Assembly: GCF_030818695.1 (NCBI RefSeq)
Contig: NZ_JAUTAR010000001.1
Location: 3,652,501-3,716,500, forward strand
Source: Chryseobacterium sp. SORGH_AS_0447
GTDB taxonomy: Bacteria; Bacteroidota; Bacteroidia; Flavobacteriales; Weeksellaceae
Length of the DNA stretch: 64,000 nucleotides
Direction: 5' to 3'
The notes beneath the pieces are model-generated. The model was given only the letters and a program-made list of their open reading frames with translations. It was not told the origin of the DNA and did no database searches. The position numbers were made by a program, and so were the translations under genes. Numbering within the stretch: the stretch's first letter is position 1; each line of letters begins with the position of its first letter. Positions 52,613-61,662 of the stretch are shown piece by piece.

Positions 52613-52651
52613 AAATTGACTTTCTATACACAATTGGTTGTATAGAAAGTC
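52613..52651. terminator. Terminator shared by the Kiwa-like operon and the ABC-F gene
   Basis: Perfect 13-bp stem gactttctataca/tgtatagaaagtc. T5 follows in the minus direction (the ABC-F side); on the plus strand the stem is followed by a weaker AT-rich stretch. Confidence 0.85.
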
Positions 52652-52659
52652 ATATTTAA

Positions 52660-54246
52660 TTATAACACAACCTCACGCCTCACCCCAATCTCCTCCAAAA
52701 ACACCGCATCATGCGAAATCACCAGCAGGGTTCCCTGATAATCTTTAATCGAATCCGTAAGAATCTCTACGTTTTGAAGGTCTAAATTATTCGTCGGTTC
52801 ATCGAGGATGATCAGATCGGGAGCTTTCTGGCTGATGGATAGTCCGCACAACAGAAGGCGCAGGCGTTCCCCGCCGCTCAGCACTTCACATTTTTTATCC
52901 CAGGTTTCCTTTCCGAAAAGAAATCTTGCCAGTAAGGTCTTTATTTCTGATTCCGGCAGCGCACGGTCGTTGAACTGCCGGGAAAACTTATAAACCGTCA
53001 TTGTCTTATCGATTAAAGAATATTCCTGGTCGATGCAGATCCATTGAAAATCTGATCCTGCAATTTTCCCGGCGGAAAGCTGAAGATTGCCCAGCAACAG
53101 CTTAATCAAGGTCGTTTTCCCGGAACCGTTCCGGCCTTTAATAACGATCCGGTCACCGCTGCGGATTTCCAGACTGAGGCTTTCTTTCCAAAGATTGATT
53201 TCATCATATGCAAAATTGATTTCCTCTGCCGAAATCAGGAGTTTTCCCGAATGAAGACCGGAATCGTTAAAGTTTACTTTCATCTGATCCGCATTTCTCA
53301 CGGAAGACCTTAGTTCCCGCAGATCGCCTGAAATTCCCTCAATCTTTTCGGCATGGACCGCTTTCAGTTTGGAAGAATTGTTCTCCGCCTTATTCCGCAT
53401 CGTATTCATCATAATCCTGGCCACCCCCGATTTTTCCTGCTTGCCCTTCCCTCTTGCGTCGAGCTTCTGCTTGCGTTCCAGGGCTTCGCGCTCCTTTTCC
53501 CTGGCTTTTTTCAGGGCCCGTTCTTTGGAATGGATGTCGTTCTGCAACGCCTCATTTTCGATTTCCTTTTGTTCGGCATAAAAATCATAATTCCCGCCGT
53601 ATGTTGAAATTCCCTGATTGCTCAGCTCAAAAATCGTGTCCGCCAGGTTCAGCAAAGCACGGTCGTGACTTACTATCACAACGGTTGATTTTGTTTTACC
53701 GATAAAATCATACAACAGATTCCGGCCCTCAAGATCCAAGTGGTTGGTCGGTTCGTCGAGCAAAATTACCTCTGGTTCATGGATCATCATTCCGGCAAGA
53801 AAGACTTTGGTTTTCTGTCCGCCGCTCAGGCTGCCTAGTTTCTGGTTAAAGTGAAGACCGTCGAGTTTCCAGTACTGCAAAGCCTGCCGGGAACGTTCCT
53901 CGATATCCCAGTCGTCATTAAGTATTTCAAAATAAATATCCTCCACTTCGCCAGCGGTAATTTTGTTAAGGGCCTCGAGCTTTTTATCGATTTTCAGACA
54001 TTCGGCGATGGTAAAGTCATCAAAATTCCCAAACATTTGCGGAACATTGAACATTTCGCCTTGTAGGTGTGCACTTCCTCGCAGAGGTTCAAGGACGCCC
54101 GAGATTATTTTCAACAGGGTGGATTTTCCTGTGCCGTTGCTCCCGACCAAAGCCGATTTCGAGTTTGAAGGGATCGTTAAATCAATAGAATTAAAAAGCA
54201 GGTCTCCAGCCGGAAACCCAAAGGATATATCGTGTAGAAAAATCAT
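52660..54246 (-). CDS. ABC-F family ATPase
   Basis: A 528-aa protein with two ABC domains and no membrane part, i.e. an ABC-F ribosome-associated ATPase. First Walker A GSNGTGKST near 36, signature LSGGQK and LDEPTNHLD; second Walker A GRNGSGKTT near 368, signature LSGGER and LDEPTNNLD. The linker (about 235-300) is charged and coiled (KKAREKEREALERKQK). ABC-F proteins act as translation factors or give target-protection antibiotic resistance; which subfamily this is cannot be told by eye. Confidence 0.9.
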   Translation of the reverse strand: MIFLHDISFGFPAGDLLFNSIDLTIPSNSKSALVGSNGTGKSTLLKIISGVLEPLRGSAHLQGEMFNVPQMFGNFDDFTIAECLKIDKKLEALNKITAGEVEDIYFEILNDDWDIEERSRQALQYWKLDGLHFNQKLGSLSGGQKTKVFLAGMMIHEPEVILLDEPTNHLDLEGRNLLYDFIGKTKSTVVIVSHDRALLNLADTIFELSNQGISTYGGNYDFYAEQKEIENEALQNDIHSKERALKKAREKEREALERKQKLDARGKGKQEKSGVARIMMNTMRNKAENNSSKLKAVHAEKIEGISGDLRELRSSVRNADQMKVNFNDSGLHSGKLLISAEEINFAYDEINLWKESLSLEIRSGDRIVIKGRNGSGKTTLIKLLLGNLQLSAGKIAGSDFQWICIDQEYSLIDKTMTVYKFSRQFNDRALPESEIKTLLARFLFGKETWDKKCEVLSGGERLRLLLCGLSISQKAPDLIILDEPTNNLDLQNVEILTDSIKDYQGTLLVISHDAVFLEEIGVRREVVL

Positions 54247-54474
54247 TATTTCTTTCTTTAAAAGTTAAAACCTGCAACGCCAATGCGGTTGCTCTTAATT
54301 ATATTTGAAAGAAATTGAATCCTACATCCTGATAATTTTTTGTTTTGCGAATGGCAAAGTTAGGAATTTTTATTTATTTCAAAAATTTCAGATTCCAGTA
54401 TCCGATTACAGATCAATACGTTTCACAGCGAGTATAAACTTCCTGCATCCATCATCCAGCTTCCTTTCTTTTCA

Positions 54475-54566
54475 GGAGCTTTTTCCCGCTTTCTGCTGTA
54501 TCTTTTTTGCCTGGCTTTTCCCATTGCAAAAAAAGGATGCCGCGGCAATCGGGGCTAAGGCAGTGG
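54475..54566 (-). repeat. Dispersed intergenic repeat, copy 2 (opposite strand to copy 1)
   Basis: Read on the minus strand it matches the copy at 49267-49356 in order: the ccccgattgccgcggcatcc segment, then aaaaaagatacagcagaaag. Copies differ at many places, so they are not a recent duplication. Confidence 0.75.
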
Positions 54567-54596
54567 TCATTCAATGTCAATGGTCAATTCCTGCGG

Positions 54597-54797
54597 GTCA
54601 ATCCGCTGCGCTTATTAATGGTCAATTTAAGTTCGGTCTGAAGATTCACTTGCGGAGAAAAATTGACTCGCGGAGCGAAATTCACCATTCACTTCTTGTC
54701 AATAGTCAATCCGCTGCGCTGGTGAATGGTCAATTTAAGTTCAGTCTGAAAATTTACTGGCGGAGCAAAATTGACTCACGGAGCGAAATTCACCATT
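54597..54797. repeat. Tandem repeat, two units of about 93 bp with period 108
   Basis: Units at 54597-54689 and 54705-54797 both start gtcaatccgctgcgct and end gagcgaaattcaccatt. Units include mirrored pieces (ccgctgcgct versus cggagcgaaa). Confidence 0.8.
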
Positions 54798-54822
54798 AAC
54801 TATTCACCTCCCAAACCACCCC

Positions 54823-54867
54823 GTCAAAAATTCTTTGAATTTTTGACACCCCTCCGATCCGGAGGGG
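54823..54867. repeat. Pair of adjacent perfect hairpins
   Basis: Stem 1: gtcaaaaattc/gaatttttgac, 3-base loop (54823-54847). Stem 2: cccctccg/cggagggg, 3-base loop (54849-54867). No T run after them, so they look like a repeat element rather than a terminator. Confidence 0.75.
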
Positions 54868-55362
54868 AATTGCGGTTAAGTACATTTGCTTCAGACTTTT
54901 GAAGGTTATTACTTTATTTGGATGTGCAAAGGCGCAAATTGAATGGAGAAACACAATGCTTTAAGGCGCGAAGAATTCGAATGAGTCGAATTTCATACCC
55001 TTTAATTTCAACTTCGACCTGCGTAATCTGCAAAATCTGCGAGAGATTATATCTCCAATTAAATGCAAAAGATCCTGGGCAATCCACAATTTTATCGAAG
55101 ATAAAATCTTTACGACTTAAAACATGAAGCATTCAAAACATTTGCGGGTTTGCGCTTGCCAACAATTACCTGCAATATATTTAACCAGCGTACATTACTC
55201 TTACAGTGTAACGGCTTTGTGAAACTTGCAGCAGTAAGCACTAAAAAACCTCTGTGCGCTTTGTGTTCATAAAAGCTTTATGAAATTTACCTTTCACCAT
55301 TCATTTGCAAATCAAAATTCACCCTAAAAAACTGCTCATAAGAAACTTTCATCAAAAATCCT

Positions 55363-55370
55363 TAACTTTG
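55363..55370 (+). promoter_or_regulatory. -7 promoter element of hpt
   Basis: TAACTTTG, a perfect TAnnTTTG, 18 bases before the hpt ATG. Confidence 0.6.
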
Positions 55371-55388
55371 CCGCCTACTAAAATTTTT

Positions 55389-55943
55389 ATGGAAAGTATT
55401 AAAGTTCACGACAAAACTTTTGTTCCTTATCTGGAAGATGCGGAGATTCAGGAGATTGTAAAAGCTACGGCTTTAAAAATTTATGAAGATTATAAGGATG
55501 AGGTTCCTGTTTTCATCGGGGTTCTGAACGGGGTAATCATGTTCTTTTCAGACCTGCTGAAGCATTACCCGGGACCTTGCGAGATTGCTTTTATCCAGAT
55601 GAGTTCTTATGTAGGAACCGAATCCACCGGGATCGTTTACCAGAAAATGGAGCTGACGAAAGACGTAAAGGACCGCCACATCATCTTAGTAGAAGATATT
55701 GTGGATACGGGAAATACGGTAGAAAGCCTGTTCAAATATTTCAGCGAGACCCAGCGTCCGAAATCCGTAAAGATTGCATCTTTCCTGTTGAAACCGGAAG
55801 TATACAAGAAAGATTTCAAGCTGGATTACATCGGAAAAGAAATCCCTAATAAATTTGTGTTGGGTTACGGCCTGGATTATGATGAATTGGGAAGAAACTT
55901 ACCGAATCTGTACCAATTAGAAGACGGACAGATCAACCATTAA
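55389..55943 (+). CDS. hpt: Hypoxanthine phosphoribosyltransferase
   Basis: A 184-aa purine-salvage enzyme that makes IMP/GMP from hypoxanthine/guanine and PRPP. PRPP-binding motif VLVEDIVDTGNT is present as ILVEDIVDTGNTVES, and VPVFIGVLNGVIMF and FVLGYGLDYDELGRNLP are typical. The frame reaches back to 55305, but the upstream part crosses the promoter, so the start at 55389 is used. Followed by adk and obgE on the same strand. Confidence 0.95.
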   Translation: MESIKVHDKTFVPYLEDAEIQEIVKATALKIYEDYKDEVPVFIGVLNGVIMFFSDLLKHYPGPCEIAFIQMSSYVGTESTGIVYQKMELTKDVKDRHIILVEDIVDTGNTVESLFKYFSETQRPKSVKIASFLLKPEVYKKDFKLDYIGKEIPNKFVLGYGLDYDELGRNLPNLYQLEDGQINH

Positions 55944-56096
55944 AACGCTGTTGGCTATTGGCTGATAGCTTTTAGCTGAAAAAGTAAAATATAGAAATAG
56001 ATTTAATAATAACTTAAAAATGCTAAAGGCAAAAGCAAATACGCTGACGGTAAAAGCCAGAAGCCAGCCGCCAAAAGCCAGAAGCCCTAAACCATT
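55944..56096. repeat. Repeat-rich spacer between hpt and adk
   Basis: Contains agccagaagcc twice and related ttggctattggctgatagc sequence. No gene. Confidence 0.5.
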
Positions 56097-56678
56097 ATGA
56101 TAAACATTGTTCTGTTCGGCCCTCCGGGAAGTGGAAAAGGTACGCAAGCGCAAAACTTAATCGAGAAATTCAATTTGAAGCAGATCTCAACGGGTGACCT
56201 TTTCAGATTCAACATGAAAAATGATACCGAGCTTGGGAAACTGGCCAAATCGTACATCGATAAAGGAGAATTGGTTCCGGACCAGGTAACCACCGATATG
56301 CTGATCGACGAGATCAGAAAACCGACCGAGGCGGCAGGATTTATTTTCGACGGGTATCCGAGAACGGCAGTTCAGACGGAAGCGCTGGAAAAAATTGTAA
56401 AAGAAGAGCTGAATGACGAGATCGACGTTTGCCTTTCTTTAGTGGTTGAAGATTCTATTTTGGAAGAAAGACTTCTGAAAAGAGGGGAAATCAGCGGAAG
56501 ATCGGATGACAGCAATGTGGAGATCATCCGAAACAGAATAAAAGAATACTACGCAAAAACAGCAGAAGTAGCCGAGCTGTACAAGCAGCAGGGCAAGTAT
56601 GTAGAGATCAACGGTGTCGGAGACATCAGTGAAATCTCTGAAAAGCTTTTCGCTGAAGTAGAAAAGTTTCAAAAATAA
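56097..56678 (+). CDS. adk: Adenylate kinase
   Basis: A 193-aa enzyme that interconverts ATP + AMP and 2 ADP. P-loop GPPGSGKGT at residues 8-16, AMP-binding DGYPRT, and a short LID (RGEISGRSDD) without zinc cysteines, so it is the short form usual in Bacteroidota. Good length. Confidence 0.96.
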   Translation: MINIVLFGPPGSGKGTQAQNLIEKFNLKQISTGDLFRFNMKNDTELGKLAKSYIDKGELVPDQVTTDMLIDEIRKPTEAAGFIFDGYPRTAVQTEALEKIVKEELNDEIDVCLSLVVEDSILEERLLKRGEISGRSDDSNVEIIRNRIKEYYAKTAEVAELYKQQGKYVEINGVGDISEISEKLFAEVEKFQK

Positions 56679-56689
56679 ATTTTTGATTC

Positions 56690-56750
56690 AAGGTTCAAAG
56701 TTCCAAATTCAAGGTTAAAACTTTGAACCTTAAACATAAAACCTTGAATT
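56690..56750. repeat. Long hairpin in the spacer before obgE
   Basis: Perfect 13-bp arms aaggttcaaagtt/aactttgaacctt (56690-56702, 56719-56731). A second possible pairing, aattcaaggtt (56706-56716) with aaccttgaatt (56740-56750), would exclude the first. Confidence 0.65.
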
Positions 56751-56756
56751 AAAATT

Positions 56757-57740
56757 ATGTCAAATTTTGTAGATTACGTAAAGATTCATTGTAAAAGCGG
56801 ACACGGAGGGGCAGGTTCTGCGCATCTCCGCCGTGAAAAATATATTCCTAAAGGCGGACCTGACGGAGGCGACGGAGGCCGTGGCGGCCACGTTATCATG
56901 AAAGGAAATGCCAACGAATGGACTTTACTTCCTCTTCGTTATACGCGTCACGTAAAGGCGGAACGCGGGGAAAACGGAGGAAAAAACCAGCTAACCGGGG
57001 CTTACGGAGCCGATGTGTATATTGAAGTTCCGATCGGGACCATTGCCAAAAATGAAGACGGGGAAATCATCGGGGAAATCCTCGAAGACGGACAGGAAAT
57101 CATCCTGATGGAAGGCGGAATGGGCGGAAAAGGAAACGAACATTTCAAATCTTCTACCAACCAGACTCCGAGGTTTGCACAACCGGGAATGGACGGACAG
57201 GAAGGCTATGTGGTTTTCGAGCTTAAAATCCTTGCCGATGTAGGATTGGTAGGATTTCCGAATGCAGGAAAATCCACGCTCCTTTCTTCAGTTTCTGCGG
57301 CAAAACCGAAAATTGCAGATTACGCATTTACCACTTTAACGCCAAACTTAGGAATTGTGGATTACCGGAATTACAAATCTTTCGTAATGGCCGATATTCC
57401 GGGAATCATCGAAGGAGCTGCGGAAGGTAAAGGCTTAGGACACCGTTTCTTAAGACATATCGAAAGAAATTCCATCTTATTGTTCTTAATTCCTGCCGAT
57501 TCCGAAGATCATTTTCAGGAGTTTAAAATCCTGGAAAACGAATTGAAGGAATACAATCCGGAACTGCTGGATAAAGATTTCATTGTTTCGGTTTCAAAAT
57601 CCGATCTTCTGGATGAGGAGCTGAAAAAAGAAATCGCCGCTGAATTCCCTGAAAATAAGCAGCCGTTGTTTTTCTCCGGCGTTACCGGCGAAGGGCTTAT
57701 GGAACTGAAAGATGCGATCTGGAAACAATTGCATGGATAA
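56757..57740 (+). CDS. obgE: GTPase Obg
   Basis: A 327-aa ribosome-associated GTPase. Glycine-rich Obg fold (residues 1-158: [25 protein letters not shown]), G domain with GFPNAGKST near 167, [14 protein letters not shown] and SKSDLLD. It lacks the C-terminal extension, as is common in this phylum. Its end overlaps the following gene. Confidence 0.96.
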   Translation: MSNFVDYVKIHCKSGHGGAGSAHLRREKYIPKGGPDGGDGGRGGHVIMKGNANEWTLLPLRYTRHVKAERGENGGKNQLTGAYGADVYIEVPIGTIAKNEDGEIIGEILEDGQEIILMEGGMGGKGNEHFKSSTNQTPRFAQPGMDGQEGYVVFELKILADVGLVGFPNAGKSTLLSSVSAAKPKIADYAFTTLTPNLGIVDYRNYKSFVMADIPGIIEGAAEGKGLGHRFLRHIERNSILLFLIPADSEDHFQEFKILENELKEYNPELLDKDFIVSVSKSDLLDEELKKEIAAEFPENKQPLFFSGVTGEGLMELKDAIWKQLHG

Positions 57741-58782
57741 AAAAGTATTTCTTTTAACCATTATTTTGATCAGTCAGCTGTGCTTTTCACAAGGCAGAGC
57801 TTTATCAAAAATAGACAGCCTCAGAACAGATTCTGAGGTTGAGTCTTTTGTAAGAAACAGTAAATTCGATACATCCGACCGTTATTCCAAGTTTATTTTA
57901 AAAACAATTCAAAGTTTTACCGGAACCTCTACCGATATAACCGATAGATTGAAAAGAGCCGCCGACAGTTTAGGAGTAACCAAAAGTTTTTACAAGGGCG
58001 ATTTTGATCACAATGGCTTAACCGATCTGATATTTATCGGAGACGACCAAAGCTGTCAGGGCGTATCTTCGGATACACATGAAACATACTCCTATGATTC
58101 GAGTATTAATTTGCTTCTGGACTTTGGAAAGCATTATAAACTTACCTCCGTAAATCCGACCTATTTCGATTTTGCAGTGCCTGTAGTCCTGAATATTGAC
58201 GGAAAGGATTATCTTAAAGTCATTACGGAAGAAATCGAAGAAGACCTGTATTCTGATCGATATGCTACTACCCATAAGCTGGTGTCAAAAATTCTGGATT
58301 ATCAATTTGATGGACTGGTAGAATATAATTCTAATCCATCTCATCATTATATACAGAAAATAGAATTTACAACCGGCATGTGTTATGGCACCTGTCCGGT
58401 ATTTACTTTGAAACTCAATAAATCGGGATTGTCAAAATTTATTGCGGAGAATTATAATTTTTTTAAAAGTAACGATCCGGACTTTGAAAAAAAATCGCAC
58501 AAAGCCTTTAAAAAAGGCGAAGGCAACTTTGAAACAAAGATAAAAGAAGCTGACCTCCAAAATCTGGAGAATCTGCTGAATTATCTGAATTTCGCTGAAC
58601 TTCAGGACAATTATGCCGTACACTGGACCGATGATCAATCGGTTATACTAACCATTACCTATGACAACGGAAAGACGAAATCCATTAAAGATTACGGCTT
58701 GTCCGGCACATACGGTTTAAAAAGATTATATCAAATACTGTTTGATATAAGGTTTAATCAGGACTGGAAAAAAGTGAAATAG
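57733..58782 (+). CDS. Exported protein with C-terminal DUF6438 domain
   Basis: A 349-aa protein with signal peptide (ending LCFSQ). Residues about 70-200 form an uncharacterised region ([19 protein letters not shown]); about 215-349 is a DUF6438 domain with the CYGTCPVF motif. The ATG at 57733 overlaps the obgE stop (ATGGATAA), so it is translationally coupled. A second DUF6438 protein at 59684 shares the motif and the DW/WTKVK ending. Function unknown. Confidence 0.8.
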   Translation: MDKKVFLLTIILISQLCFSQGRALSKIDSLRTDSEVESFVRNSKFDTSDRYSKFILKTIQSFTGTSTDITDRLKRAADSLGVTKSFYKGDFDHNGLTDLIFIGDDQSCQGVSSDTHETYSYDSSINLLLDFGKHYKLTSVNPTYFDFAVPVVLNIDGKDYLKVITEEIEEDLYSDRYATTHKLVSKILDYQFDGLVEYNSNPSHHYIQKIEFTTGMCYGTCPVFTLKLNKSGLSKFIAENYNFFKSNDPDFEKKSHKAFKKGEGNFETKIKEADLQNLENLLNYLNFAELQDNYAVHWTDDQSVILTITYDNGKTKSIKDYGLSGTYGLKRLYQILFDIRFNQDWKKVK

Positions 58783-58783
58783 G

Positions 58784-59515
58784 TTATTTCTTGCAGATCA
58801 GCACTTTTTCATTCGGAGAATATCCGTAATACAGATCTTCCGAAAAAGTTCTTACCGTCACCTGGAAACCGGCATTTTTCAAACGGGATTCCAACCCTTT
58901 AACCGAATAAATCCGTACATGATCCTCCTGGCCGAAATGTTTTAACCGCTCTTCTTCGGTTGTGATCAAGTCGTCTTCATAGATCTCCCCTTCTTTAAAA
59001 GGCGTCTGAATTAAAGCAACACCTCCCTTTTTCAGAACACGGTACAGTTCACCCATGGCTTTTTGATCTTCGGTGATATGTTCAAGAATATGGTAACAGA
59101 CTATCAGATCAAATTTTTCGTCCTCCGCATCTATATGGGTAATGTCATAATGGTAATCGGAAAGGAATTCATTTTCAAAATCGGTGGGATAATAGGAAAT
59201 ATCCTCTCGCTTTTTCCATTTTTTATAGAGCATTCTTGAAGGGGAGAAGTCCAGAAAGGAAAAGTTCGGTTTTAGAAATTCGTTTTCCAGCAGCATATTC
59301 AGTCGTCTTGTGCGGGGTAAGCTTCCGCAAACCGGGCAAATCAGCTGTCCGTTTTGCAGCCGGGCAAATTTCTTAAGCTTTGTTTGACAGATATTACATT
59401 CATGATCTTTTCCCTGATAAAACGGTTTCAGAAGTTTTCTCAACTGATCCTCATGGCGGATGAGCGTTTCTTTAGGAATGATATTTTTAACAACAGATTT
59501 AAGGAAAGTATACAT
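58784..59515 (-). CDS. SAM-dependent methyltransferase with N-terminal zinc ribbon
   Basis: A 243-aa class I methyltransferase fold (FDLIVCYHILEHI; LYRVLKKGGVALIQTP) preceded by a CxxC...CxxC zinc ribbon (CNICQTK; CPVCGSLPR). Similar proteins are found in glycan and surface-polysaccharide loci, but no substrate is known here. Met8 (59515, MYTFLKS) is a better start than 59536 because homologues begin there; this is a judgement. Convergent with the DUF6438 gene, 1 base apart. Confidence 0.8.
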   Translation of the reverse strand: MYTFLKSVVKNIIPKETLIRHEDQLRKLLKPFYQGKDHECNICQTKLKKFARLQNGQLICPVCGSLPRTRRLNMLLENEFLKPNFSFLDFSPSRMLYKKWKKREDISYYPTDFENEFLSDYHYDITHIDAEDEKFDLIVCYHILEHITEDQKAMGELYRVLKKGGVALIQTPFKEGEIYEDDLITTEEERLKHFGQEDHVRIYSVKGLESRLKNAGFQVTVRTFSEDLYYGYSPNEKVLICKK

Positions 59516-59683
59516 GCGTAATTTTTCTGACTTCAAAATAACAAAAATTTATCTGAAGTATCTTTCAAAATTTAATTTTATCCTGAACAACCGGCCGTAA
59601 AACCTTTATTTTAAATCATATGAATAAGGTCTCAAACAGAGACTTTGGAACAATTCTTGAGCGATACGGGAAAAATATAAGCT

Positions 59684-60172
59684 ATGAAATATATCCTGAG
59701 TCTTTTTGCGGTGATTCTTCTATTTTCCTGTCAATCACAAAAAGCCAATTCCAAGTATTCCAGGATTGAATATGAAGCCGGAGCGTGCTTCGGATCCTGC
59801 CCTATTTTTAAAATAACCATCAATCCGGACCGGACTGCAGTACTCGAAGCGGAACATTTCAACTTTTCCAAAGGTTTTTCAAAAAGTGAATTCGATAAGC
59901 CAAGGGAAGGAACTTTTAAAGGAACTATAAAAGAAACGGATTATAATGCTCTTATTGCCTTACTGAATAATCTTAATGTAAAGAGCCTGAATGAAAAATA
60001 TGGCGAAAGGAACGTTACCGACCTTCCTACATCATATCTGAGAATACAGTTTGCTGATGGAACGACAAAACATGTAGAAGATTATGGTAAAAGAGGCACT
60101 GAAAAACTCGCTGAATTATACAAATTCTTTGAGGATCTGAGACATAACCAACAGTGGACAAAAGTAAAATAA
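59684..60172 (+). CDS. DUF6438 lipoprotein
   Basis: A 162-aa lipoprotein (lipobox LFSC). It is almost entirely one DUF6438 domain, with ACFGSCPIFKITI, the paired strands of GTTKHVEDYGKRG and the ending QQWTKVK. It is a paralogue of the domain in the 57733 gene, from which it is separated by an opposite-strand methyltransferase. Function unknown. Confidence 0.82.
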   Translation: MKYILSLFAVILLFSCQSQKANSKYSRIEYEAGACFGSCPIFKITINPDRTAVLEAEHFNFSKGFSKSEFDKPREGTFKGTIKETDYNALIALLNNLNVKSLNEKYGERNVTDLPTSYLRIQFADGTTKHVEDYGKRGTEKLAELYKFFEDLRHNQQWTKVK

Positions 60173-60192
60173 TCCATTAAAAATATTTAAAC

Positions 60193-60238
60193 TACCTTTG
60201 CAAAACAAAATTCCTTCATTTTGAGGGAATTTTGTTTT
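60193..60238 (+). promoter_or_regulatory. Promoter and leader hairpin of the RNA helicase gene
   Basis: TACCTTTG at 60193-60200 fits the -7 consensus. Just after the expected start of the mRNA is a perfect 13-bp hairpin, aaaacaaaattcc/ggaattttgtttt (60202-60214 with 60226-60238), in the untranslated leader 20 bases before the start codon. Confidence 0.55.
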
Positions 60239-60257
60239 AATTATAAAAACAATTCAT

Positions 60258-61565
60258 TTGAATTTTACAGACTTACATTTAATAGAACCTATTGCGAAGG
60301 CAATCCAGGAACAAGGATATACGAACCCCACACCTATTCAGGAAAAATCAATTCCCGAAATTACAAAAGGTAAAGACTTTCTGGGGTGTGCACAGACAGG
60401 AACAGGAAAAACGGCTGCTTTTGCCATCCCAATCCTTCAGAATCTTTCGAAGAATAAATTTCAGAACAACCATATTAAAGCCCTGATCTTAACACCGACC
60501 AGAGAACTGGCCATACAGATCGAGGAAAACATCCAGGCCTACGGGAAATACCTGCCTTTAAAACACCTGGTGATTTTTGGAGGTGTAAAACAAGGTAATC
60601 AGGAAACTGCCCTGAAAAAAGGAGTGGATATTCTGGTGGCTACACCAGGAAGACTCCTGGATTTTATCGCCCAGGGAATTATCAGCTTAAAACATCTTGA
60701 GATTTTTGTATTGGACGAAGCCGACCGGATGCTGGATATGGGTTTTGTGCACGATGTAAAAAGAGTGATCAAGCTTCTGCCTCCTAAAAGACAGACTTTG
60801 TTCTTCTCTGCTACCATGCCTTCGGAAATCCAGAAACTGGCTGATTCTATCCTGAATAATCCCGTAAAAGTAGAGGTTACGCCTGTTTCTTCAACAGCCG
60901 AAACCATCAAACAATCGGTGTATTTTGTGGAAAAAGACAACAAGCTGAATCTTCTGACGCATATCCTGAAAAACGACATTTCAGATTCGGTATTGGTATT
61001 CTCAAGAACGAAGCACGGCGCAGATAAGATTGCCCGTAAGCTTCAGAAAGACAATATCACAACAGAAGCGATCCATGGAAACAAATCACAAAATGCCCGC
61101 CAGAACGCGTTGAGCAATTTCAAATCCGGGAAAACAAGGGTATTGGTGGCTACTGATATTGCTGCAAGGGGAATTGATATCGACGAACTGAAATACGTCG
61201 TTAATTTCGAGCTTTCCGACGTTTCTGAAACTTATGTCCACCGGATCGGAAGAACCGGGAGAGCCGGCGCAGAAGGAACTTCTATTTCATTCGTAGACGG
61301 ACTGGATTTATTAAACTTAAAAAATACGGAAAAGCTGATCGGGATGAAAATTCCGATCGTTAAAGATCACCCGTTCCATACTGACGATCTTGTTGCCCAG
61401 AAAAGAGACTCCAACAACAAGCCGATGGCAGCAGGCGGAGAAAGACCGAAATCTTCAAGACCTAATAACTCAAGGCCGAATAACAACAAAAAGAAGCCTG
61501 AAGGTGCAGCCGCTAATGTCGGTTTCAAAAAGCCGAAGAACAAGAATTTTACAAGAAAGAAATAG
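60258..61565 (+). CDS. DEAD-box RNA helicase (RhlE-like), TTG start
   Basis: A 435-aa helicase: Q motif GYTNPTPIQ, Walker A AQTGTGKT near residue 47, PTRELA, DEAD in VLDEADRML, SAT in FFSATMP, and RIGRTGR in domain 2. The C-terminal tail is basic and Asn/Arg/Lys-rich (SRPNNSRPNNNKKK), typical of RhlE helicases in ribosome biogenesis and cold growth. Translation seems to start at a TTG codon (60258), as no in-frame ATG is near and homologues start MNFTDL. A 13-bp hairpin sits in the leader. Confidence 0.93.
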   Translation: MNFTDLHLIEPIAKAIQEQGYTNPTPIQEKSIPEITKGKDFLGCAQTGTGKTAAFAIPILQNLSKNKFQNNHIKALILTPTRELAIQIEENIQAYGKYLPLKHLVIFGGVKQGNQETALKKGVDILVATPGRLLDFIAQGIISLKHLEIFVLDEADRMLDMGFVHDVKRVIKLLPPKRQTLFFSATMPSEIQKLADSILNNPVKVEVTPVSSTAETIKQSVYFVEKDNKLNLLTHILKNDISDSVLVFSRTKHGADKIARKLQKDNITTEAIHGNKSQNARQNALSNFKSGKTRVLVATDIAARGIDIDELKYVVNFELSDVSETYVHRIGRTGRAGAEGTSISFVDGLDLLNLKNTEKLIGMKIPIVKDHPFHTDDLVAQKRDSNNKPMAAGGERPKSSRPNNSRPNNNKKKPEGAAANVGFKKPKNKNFTRKK

Positions 61566-61568
61566 ATG

Positions 61569-61597
61569 AAGGCCTTCCGATCTGGAAGGCCTTTTTT
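61569..61597 (+). terminator. Intrinsic terminator of the helicase gene
   Basis: Perfect 10-bp stem aaggccttcc/ggaaggcctt with loop gatct and T run. Confidence 0.93.
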
Positions 61598-61634
61598 ATG
61601 GTTGAGCTAAGCCAATCTGATATTATAATTGAAA

Positions 61635-61662
61635 AGCGGGCTAAAACCCGCTCCTATTGAAT
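61635..61662. repeat. REP-like palindrome related to the IS target
   Basis: agcggg-ctaaaa-cccgct followed by cctattgaat, the same element type as the palindrome split by the IS4 element (cgggctaaagcccg followed by ttcctattg). Confidence 0.75.

Larger units (their letters stand above)
54247..55388. other. Gene-free island of about 1.1 kb with several repeat types
   Basis: No frame here has coding character (a 164-codon open stretch at 54305-54799 translates repeats). It contains the dispersed repeat copy 2, a 108-base tandem repeat, two adjacent strong hairpins and relic-like AT-rich sequence up to the hpt promoter. Confidence 0.7.

Noticed and set aside
52660..54246. ABC-F protein as antibiotic-resistance determinant
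   Set aside because: Subfamily cannot be told from motifs alone; no resistance genes are adjacent, so only the general call is made.
54305..54799. Open frame of 164 codons in the repeat island
   Set aside because: It translates the dispersed repeat and both units of the 108-bp tandem repeat; no protein character.
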